Below are positions 57,126-64,000 of a DNA stretch of 64,000 nt, piece after piece. A program made the position numbers and the translations under genes. This DNA comes from Epiperipatus broadwayi (taxonomy: Eukaryota > Onychophora > Udeonychophora > Euonychophora > Peripatidae). A model generated the notes under the pieces. It was not told where the DNA came from and ran no database searches. It worked only from the letters and a program-made list of their open reading frames with translations. The first letter of the stretch is position 1. Every line of letters begins with the position of its first letter. The DNA lies in contig JAQFVV010000028.1 in assembly GCA_028023455.1 (NCBI GenBank), forward strand, positions 941,501 through 1,005,500, written 5' to 3'.

Positions 57126-57835
57126 ATAATCGAAAATTATTGCTAACTTTAAATCAAATTGTAGACGAATTACATAACTTATTACTTATTTTAACTTAAA
57201 TTTCTTGATCATATTTAGACGTAAATAACAGTTATTCAAAAAAGAAAGATCTTTAAAGAATGAGTAAATTAAGAATATAAAAATAAATTAGCATTTTTGT
57301 AACTTTAATTTGAATAAATTATTTGAGTTGGCTTTTAATATCATTAGTTTCTATCCAAAGCTTTTCAAAAATTTATTTCGGATTCTTTCAAACTGTTTTT
57401 TTTTTAAAAAAAACTTAAGTAATTTTCAATTCATAAATTCAAATAATTTGAAATATTTATTTAGCTATATTCAATTTTCTTTATCACGGAAAGTTTATAT
57501 TCACTCTTGTTAACAGAATCAACAATTTACTTCATTAAGTAATTATATATGTAATAGTGTAAAGAAAACACTTTCATAAGAATACAATTGTCAAATTTTA
57601 ACAAAATTTAAACTGTCATCTAAAAACTTCAATTTATTTTTTAAGAATGACAATTTTGATAAATCAAACATAAACTTTAATAATAAGCCAACAACTATTA
57701 GCTAAATACCTACTGCTTTCTTACAACCGCGCACAGACTAACATAAACTTATGAGTATATATATATCGTGTCATTTATCAAATAAAATATTATGTGGCTC
57801 TATCACATAAGGAATCAATAAAACGCCACATGATC
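57126..57835. other. AT-rich DNA, no gene seen
   Basis: The ORF at 57310-57513 is AT-driven. No recognised repeat. Confidence 0.4.
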
Positions 57836-57839
57836 TATC

Positions 57840-57990
57840 ACATATCTCTAGCTTATATACTGCACTACTTCAAAAACCAAAACTCCTCACTGATGAAAGC
57901 CATTGGATAAGACAACACATGATGATAACTTATCAAGTACTGCCATCTAGCATCAACTATTTACTAAAACTCACACTAGGTGGCATAGGC
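57840..57990 (+). repeat. Fragment of hammerhead family C and dispersed repeat
   Basis: ctcactgatgaaagcca at 57887 matches the start of the family C core (41142-41158), but GAAA and the cleavage side are lost. It runs on into gataagacaacac, agtactgccatctag and cacactaggtggcat, the block that follows the minisatellite at 38522. Confidence 0.55.
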
Positions 57991-58755
57991 GTGGTGAAAA
58001 AAACAATGAAAAAGGTTAATGATAAATGTCTGTAATAGGCTTTATATCTTATTTTTTCAATTTTATATTATTTATTAAGTTGCAATCAACTCCTTAAGAG
58101 AAAAAAGATTTGGTAAAGTTTAAGTATTGATTCTTCTTTAGCAAGATTCATGGTAGCTTAAATTGGTATTGGGAATTAATCCATTTTGTTTCAGCATCAG
58201 TTTTTCATGGAGTAGTGATGGTATAACTATTACTTTTGACATATCTTCATTCTTTTAAAATGATCTGTAGCATTAATTTGCCAGTGCCATCTGATGACAG
58301 AAAGTGAAATTAAAATAGTTTGATTTATTACTTTAAAAAACACTGAAGATGTCAGTATTATACAAATAACAATACAAATGTGCCTTATTGCCACTAATTT
58401 TGTAGATTCTTTGTTTTCAGGCTTTGAAAAACTTTGTGAGAATGGAACTTGGGCAGAAAATTGTATATTTTTTATAGTTTATTTATATATTTATAAATAT
58501 TTTTGAAAAAAATATTTGTAAAATGCTTACTTTATGACAAAAGAATTCATGTATACACTTAGATTGTATTTAAAAATATTTGATTTTAAGAAGACAAGTC
58601 AATAATAACATACCAATGGTAAAAAAATTACAATTTACTGGGGAAAAAAAGCCTTCACATATATGATAACAGTGGATTTTTATCATTTGTAAATAATTGT
58701 AAGTGCAATTTTAAATTATAGAACAGAATTTTGTTGCTTTCTGATGATTTAGTAA
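57991..58755. other. AT-rich DNA, no gene seen
   Basis: No recognised feature. Confidence 0.4.
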
Positions 58756-58760
58756 TATAA

Positions 58761-59090
58761 TTTCTACACTTCAAACACTTTTTAGCAAAACTTTTTATTG
58801 TATTTATATATAGACACAATCTGATGTTTCAACTGACCTGCAATCTTCCTCAGAGCTATGATATAATGACAAATAAAATAAGTAACTATATAAATAATAC
58901 AATAAAAATGTAATAAATAATAAATAAATAAAATATAACAAAATAAAATTAATAAAATTAAAATAAATGAAATGTGATTAAATCATAGGCCTGAGGAAGA
59001 TTGAAGGATAGTCAAAATATCAGATTGTGTATCTATATAAATACAATAATTTTTTTGCTAAAAGTGTTTGAAGTAAGGTATAGAAATTGT
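58761..59090. repeat. Inverted pair with hammerhead-like motif
   Basis: Arms of about 100 bp (58761-58865; 58984-59090): ttcaaacacttttagcaaaa-like and acacaatctgat on the left are mirrored on the right. The right arm reads cctgaggaag, gattg, aagga, tagtc, aaaatatc and the left (reversed) ctgaggaag, gattg, cagtt, gaaacatc. This is CUGANGA plus one base, a 5-bp helix II and GAAA, as in family D. Confidence 0.65.
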
Positions 59091-59815
59091 ATTCATATTA
59101 AATATGATAGCAAAATAAAAGTAGTGGAACATTTCATGATTTAGTAATTTTTCATATTTTAGAAATGGAGTTCAAATAACACATATTATGTTCAATTTTT
59201 TTTCTTGAAATGTGGTAAAACTGAAATATTATTTTTTAAAAATGTTTTTCATTTCTAAATTTATATTTCTAAATAAATAAAGTATAAAAAATACTATATA
59301 GAATAAAATTTTTAACTGTCAAAATAATTTTTTTTCAAACTATATTCCAAATAATCACAAGGCCTGATGGCAAATGAGTTAAATTATTTAGTCATTATGT
59401 AATATGTATGCTGATGGTTGTAGTGAAATTTTAGAAAAAATACTTATAAATAAACAGCAAATATATATTTTTATTTTAATAACTAGATAGCAGGAATTAT
59501 TAGCAAAAATTAAATAGCAGAGCTCAAAGTGCACAAAATGGTGGCATTTGTTTACATTTTATTTGTTAAGCAGAAATGATATTTAAAATATAGTTTTATC
59601 TAGTATATATATAATTATATATTTTTAAAAGGTTTAAACTTATATGATAAGGAAAAAAGGTTATATTATTCTAGCTACCATTAAAGCTAAACTTTGTTGT
59701 TTCTTTTTTAAATAAATTTATAGTTTTTACTATTTTTTAGTTATGTTTAAAATATACAAAATTAACAAAGCGTATGCCACACTTGAATGAGAAGCTATAA
59801 AAATACACAGAAATT
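59091..59815. other. AT-rich DNA, no gene seen
   Basis: No recognised feature. Confidence 0.4.
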
Positions 59816-59817
59816 AT

Positions 59818-59892
59818 TACACGCTAAGCGCTTTCGAGGTCATTTTGCCTCATATTCATAGCGGTACTGTGAGCTGCAGTACAATTTTAACG
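59818..59892 (-). repeat. Fragment of PLE terminal arm
   Basis: The reverse complement (gctatgaatatgaggcaaaa, tgacctcgaaagcgcttagc) aligns with the PLE arms at 55573 and 56518 (tatgagtatgaggca, cctcgaaaacgttcagc). A second, older PLE end. Confidence 0.55.
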
Positions 59893-60705
59893 ATGGTTTT
59901 GCAAAAGAATAAATTGATTTTGATAAAAACTTTATTCATGTTGAATATCATACATATGAAAATTTAAATTATGTAAAATCAATATTCATTTAATTAAGTT
60001 ATTTGGAAGACAAAGGTTAAGAAATTTTTATAGACAGTAGATAAATACAGACATGCATTTTTTTAAAAGTAAGTTTAATTACATTTACTTAATCACTTTC
60101 ATCAAATATTTTGTTGCATCCATTAAAAGAAATATATCAAAGTTTTTCAAGGAGTGCTTCAATTAACCAGGTCTTTTCAACTTATTGTTGATTTCTCTTA
60201 ACAAATTTATTTTATAAAACACAATATTTTTCAGTGAACACTTCTTTACAAGATTCACTTTTTAATAGATATGCAAAAATCAATTAATAAAACTTTATTA
60301 GTTTAGAAATTATTATTAATCTTAAATATAGACTATAATTTTAATAATGTTCAAATATATCTATAGTACTCTTAGTTTCTTTTTCCATCATGCATCTTAG
60401 ATACTTCTTATTAATGATTTATCTTTACATTTTAAATATATGAATGGGCAAAAGGAATAATGCCAATAGTTAAAAAACTTATATCAATAATTCATATCAT
60501 TCATTTTTGTCAGCCAGATGGACATTTAGAAACTTGAGTTAGTTTACCCAATAGATGTACCTTAGGATTCATTGTCAAAGACTTGTCCCCCTATCATAAC
60601 TTCAATTATACATCTGAAGTGTAATAAAGAGTCATAAGTTATAAGTAAGACTATAGTATGTGAGTAGAAAAGATGAAAGAATATAAAAGTCAAGAATATC
60701 ATAAC
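59893..60705. other. AT-rich DNA, no gene seen
   Basis: No recognised feature. Confidence 0.4.
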
Positions 60706-60708
60706 TTT

Positions 60709-60775
60709 GAATAAAGAATATTAGTGAAAAACATTTGTTTGGACTTATTATGTTTTTCACTAATATTCTTTATTC
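60709..60775. repeat. Perfect 25-bp stem hairpin
   Basis: gaataaagaatattagtg and aaaaaca at 60709-60733 are mirrored exactly at 60751-60775, with a 17-nt loop. AT-rich. It is not followed by a T-run terminator context, and in a eukaryote it is more likely a foldback relic. Confidence 0.9.
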
Positions 60776-61055
60776 GGAGATAATTTCTAATAAGAATAAT
60801 TAACAACAATATTGGTATTTATTAACAGATGATTAGCATAAGCACTGAATACAAATGCAGTATTTACTTACATATTATATATACAGTTATAGCTAATTTC
60901 ACTAAACACTATTAATTCATTTTTCAGATCTATACTTACTATATTGTTATATCAATGCAGAATGATAATTTATATTAATAGACCAGCTACACATAGAGAT
61001 ATTAAATCTTAAAAATTACTAAATAAGGATAAAATCCAGTACATTTCTCATGTAC
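60776..61055. other. AT-rich DNA, no gene seen
   Basis: No recognised feature. Confidence 0.4.
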
Positions 61056-61057
61056 AT

Positions 61058-61102
<45 letters not shown>
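61056..61102. repeat. (CA)n(TA)n microsatellite
   Basis: About 26 bp of CA followed by about 20 bp of TA. Confidence 0.95.
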
Positions 61103-61424
61103 AACTTTTATAAATGGTTTAGTTTCAGCCTACAGGGAAGAGTTTATTTTTTTCAAAAAGTCCATGCAAATAAAGAATTATAAGTTAAATGATCATAATA
61201 TAAATAAAACATGTCCAAATACTATACTTGTAATCTGATTATAATTAAATGAATGCTATTAATTTACTTTTCTTCATGTCTATCATTATTAGATTCTAAA
61301 CCAGTGCAAAATGAATAACCATTGGTTTAGCGATCTTATATATATATAATTAAATATTTTCTTGGATTGCTATTATGATAAAAAAAAAAGAAGAATAAAA
61401 ACAAGGAAATTCTATCCGTATAAT

Positions 61425-61548
61425 CAGATATAATTTTTTGCCTTTTGATGTTGCCAGGAAACTATCAGCTACTACTAATTGACAATCCTTATGAGGCTGA
61501 ACAAGTTTTCTTCATTAATCTATAATAGCTCCTTTATTGGATTTTTTT
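61425..61548 (+). repeat. Dispersed repeat, copy 2 (partner at 15940-16060)
   Basis: See 15940. Shared landmarks include gttgccaggaaactatcag-like and gctgaacaagttttcttc. Confidence 0.65.
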
Positions 61549-62935
61549 GTTGCTGTTAAGGGTTGTACAACATTTAATTGAATTCTGCTATAACTTATTT
61601 GAATATCCCCATGTCCATTTCATCATTTTTCTCAAAGAAATAATTCATAATAAATATATTTTTCTTTTTTTATGGGCTCCACAAATCTGTGTTCTCTGTC
61701 ATTTCTGTCAACAACTAGATTTACCCACAATTCTTTCATATTTCAATCATCTATTAATTTTTGTGTTAATGTCTCCCATTTCCATTTTAATGTGTTGTTT
61801 GCTCTAAATCAGTAGCATTTACACACCCATATACAATTTTATAATTCTTTGAGACAGTGAAAACTTCTTGATATATAAATCTAAATAATCTGTATTTTGT
61901 ATACCACCAATCTCCACAAGGTTGTACTTTCACTTTTTATTTATGAAATCAATCCCATTGTGCTTTGTTACTGACACCTCTTTTCTTTCTAATTTCATAA
62001 CACTCAACAATATTCCATTTTATATTAGAGAAATATTTTTCAAATTCATACAATCTTCTTTCAGTTGAAAGTTATCTGCAATTATACATGTCTAAGTAAA
62101 CATTTGCATCAAATGGTAGTCTTAGTCCACATTCAGAAGATTTTGCCACCAAAAATGCCATCATTAGTAACTTCAAAATCATCTGGAAATAAAGATTGTA
62201 ATTTTCTCTATTGTGGTTATAGATAATTAAACAAAAAAAGACTATTCACACATGCACTCAAACTGCCTTCAAAACATCTTTACTGATATTTCAGTTAAAA
62301 ATTATCTGGTAAATGAAAAAAAAAACCTGGCTGTTTTGTGATCTTAAACACATATAAAAATGAGCAAACTGACAGATGATGTTTGCAACTTCCCTGTCCA
62401 TGCTCGTTTACCAGATTAATAATCACATAATAACAGCTACTATGATGAAAACAAATGAAGTGGAATTAAAAAGTTACCCTGCTCAGTTCCTTTAATGTCT
62501 CAAAAAGAAGCAAAAGATCTCCTTTTCAATTAGTTGCAAACTCTATTCTACAGAATTTATTGGATATATATATATTGTAACGATATATAAATATGTCGTT
62601 ACATTAATTTAAAATAAAAACTTAAAAGTTCGCAAATAAAAGTAAAAAACTAAACGCTAAAATTAAAATGTTTGTTAAACGTATATACATTCGCACAGAT
62701 GCCAAACTTTAAAAATATTTTTTTTTTAAAAAACAAATAAATAAGTATTTGAATGTACTTTTTTATATAAAAAAAAAAGTACAAGATTTAAAAATAAAAA
62801 CAGGTATTAATTAATTCTTGTAATCTGTAAATGGAAATGATTGTTTATAAATTGTTTGAAAAGCAAGCTAGCCGTGGGCTCTTGTATAATTAAAATGATC
62901 TGATGAAAGATAGATAAGAAAATAAAAAGATATTA
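61549..62935. other. AT-rich DNA, no gene seen
   Basis: The plus-strand ORF at 61547-61807 is hydrophobic but not recognisable. A short palindrome (gtaacgatatataaatatgt, cgttac) lies at 62578-62604. Confidence 0.4.
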
Positions 62936-62939
62936 GCTT

Positions 62940-63035
62940 GACCAATGGAAGCACCAAGCCTCAGCCCGGACCCGAATGAAAATTTGGATTAGTGACGTCT
63001 TTGTTCAGTCAATCCGTGTGGATTAATATAAAAAG
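62940..63035 (+). promoter_or_regulatory. Candidate RNA polymerase II core promoter
   Basis: In one orientation and at conventional spacing: CCAAT at 62942-62946, a CRE-like TGACGTC at 62993-62999, and TATAAAA at 63027-63033. A start site would be expected near 63058-63062. Composition also becomes less AT-rich here. No coding exon is visible downstream within the window, so the gene, if real, lies to the right or starts with untranslated exons. Confidence 0.4.
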
Positions 63036-64000
63036 GGAAATACAGTTTTTTTGGACAGTTCCAGCGTTGTGTGTTTGAGAATTGTGGTAGGACGCACATA
63101 CCACACTCTCTATTTAAAAGAAAAATGAAAAGACTGTGATACCTTGAACCAGCTATTGCCATCTCCAGGACATTATCTTCCAATGGAGGCGTCGCGGGAA
63201 TTAAAAGCAGAAACCTGGACTCTTCTACCATAAGCTATATAAAATGAACAATTATTAAAATCAATTACGAACTTTCGTCAAGTTTTACAAATTAATAAAC
63301 AAGCCAACTTAAATGTTAAAACGGACTCTTATCTGACTTTTGTAAGTTTTTAAATCAAATTAATAATGTTTAATTTTATATGTTTTCCGATTGATAAAAA
63401 TCATTTCCATTTTTTTTTCTTTCTTATTGTATAAATTGTTTATTGTTTAAATTTTAATTGATGAAATTTAAGGTTGGGTATAGACGTTGCATAGATTCGT
63501 TAGCGGTTGATAATGTTGTGGTTTTCACATTCGATTAGAATATATGTCAACGATATCACTGCAAGCATCTTACAATGAATGCTAATGGGATTTGTATATT
63601 CCCTATGCAAGTGACGTTTATCGATGATTTTGTATTTTGATCGGTTGTGTTTAATTTGGAATGTTTTTGACCGTGGAATCTGTGCAGCTGATCTGCACTC
63701 AACATTTTAAAACAAATTTTATAAAATGCATTTGTGCGAACGTATCTAAATGTTAAATTTAAGTCGGGCGTGAATGGCTATATGGTTTTGTAAAGTTATA
63801 TTAAGGGAGGGTAATCTTAGGTTATTTGTGTCGTTGTTGAATTGGGTCAATGGATTGGATATATTTGTGTAATTAGTAGATGTAGTATAAGTTTCGCTAT
63901 GTGCAGAATCGCTGAATACACCGCACCAACCCTTTGCCTATGGATGGGATTGTAAGTCGGCAAAAAGGATCGCGGTCCCTTTCCTATGGAGTTTTTATTT
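63036..64000 (+). other. Possible 5' untranslated exon region
   Basis: Downstream of the promoter candidate. GTAAGT donor-like sites stand at 63342 and 63952. From about 63470 CpG becomes more frequent (cgttgcatagattcgttagc, cgatgattttg) and the sequence is more balanced than the rest of the window. No long ORF on the plus strand. The minus-strand ORF at 62989-63231 overlaps the promoter and is not recognisable. Could be a first exon and intron start, or a non-coding RNA. Confidence 0.3.

Noticed and set aside
60709-60775. Rho-independent-type terminator
   Set aside because: Perfect hairpin but no T-run context, and the genome is eukaryotic.

Overview
This window looks like non-coding, repeat-dense DNA of a large animal genome, most likely a coleoid cephalopod (octopus-like). 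The evidence is strong AT richness, long microsatellites, many diverged transposon fossils, and six copies of tRNA-derived SINEs that resemble the octopus tRNA-SINEs of the literature. The species call is inference. I recognise no complete host gene. The only candidate host-gene signal is a promoter-like cluster (CCAAT, CRE, TATA) at 62.94-63.03 kb, pointing off the right edge.

Layout. 0-3.2 kb: LINE 3' scraps and two hammerhead-bearing repeats. 3.16-7.86 kb: a nearly full-length, frameshifted CR1-like LINE (ORF1 with PHD-like finger and SGNH esterase; ORF2 with APE endonuclease, reverse transcriptase and C-terminal zinc knuckle). 8.27-9.06 kb: a second copy of it with a large internal deletion. 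9-20.6 kb: AT-rich DNA, SINEs, hairpin repeats and long microsatellites. 20.6-31.1 kb: a tandem/inverted hammerhead repeat, SINE, LINE scrap, hAT transposase fossil, and a ~540-bp palindrome carrying tRNA-like sequences. 31-38.5 kb: sparse DNA, another hammerhead dimer, and a 59-bp minisatellite with a three-unit higher-order pattern. 39-44 kb: two decayed mariners, one interrupted by a SINE, and an inverted pair of a third hammerhead family. 45.1-45.3 kb: a suspicious homopolymer-rich stretch. 50.3-51.9 kb: a 148-bp tandem duplication whose second unit holds a 1.3-kb insertion. 52-53 kb: another hammerhead repeat pair. 53.5-57.1 kb: GATA-like microsatellite, a 5'-truncated LINE with poly(A), a Penelope-like element (PLE) with an open GIY-YIG frame between inverted arms, and a tRNA-linked hammerhead. 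57-64 kb: sparse DNA, hairpins and the candidate promoter.

The unifying observation is that several otherwise different dispersed repeats share a hammerhead-ribozyme core: CUGAUGA, a helix II hairpin, GAAA, a very short helix III, and a complementary helix I. They occur as head-to-tail partial dimers or inverted pairs, an arrangement known for Penelope-like elements and retrozymes. The PLE at 55.6-56.7 kb shows the same architecture, so PLE machinery is a plausible, unproven driver of these non-autonomous repeats.
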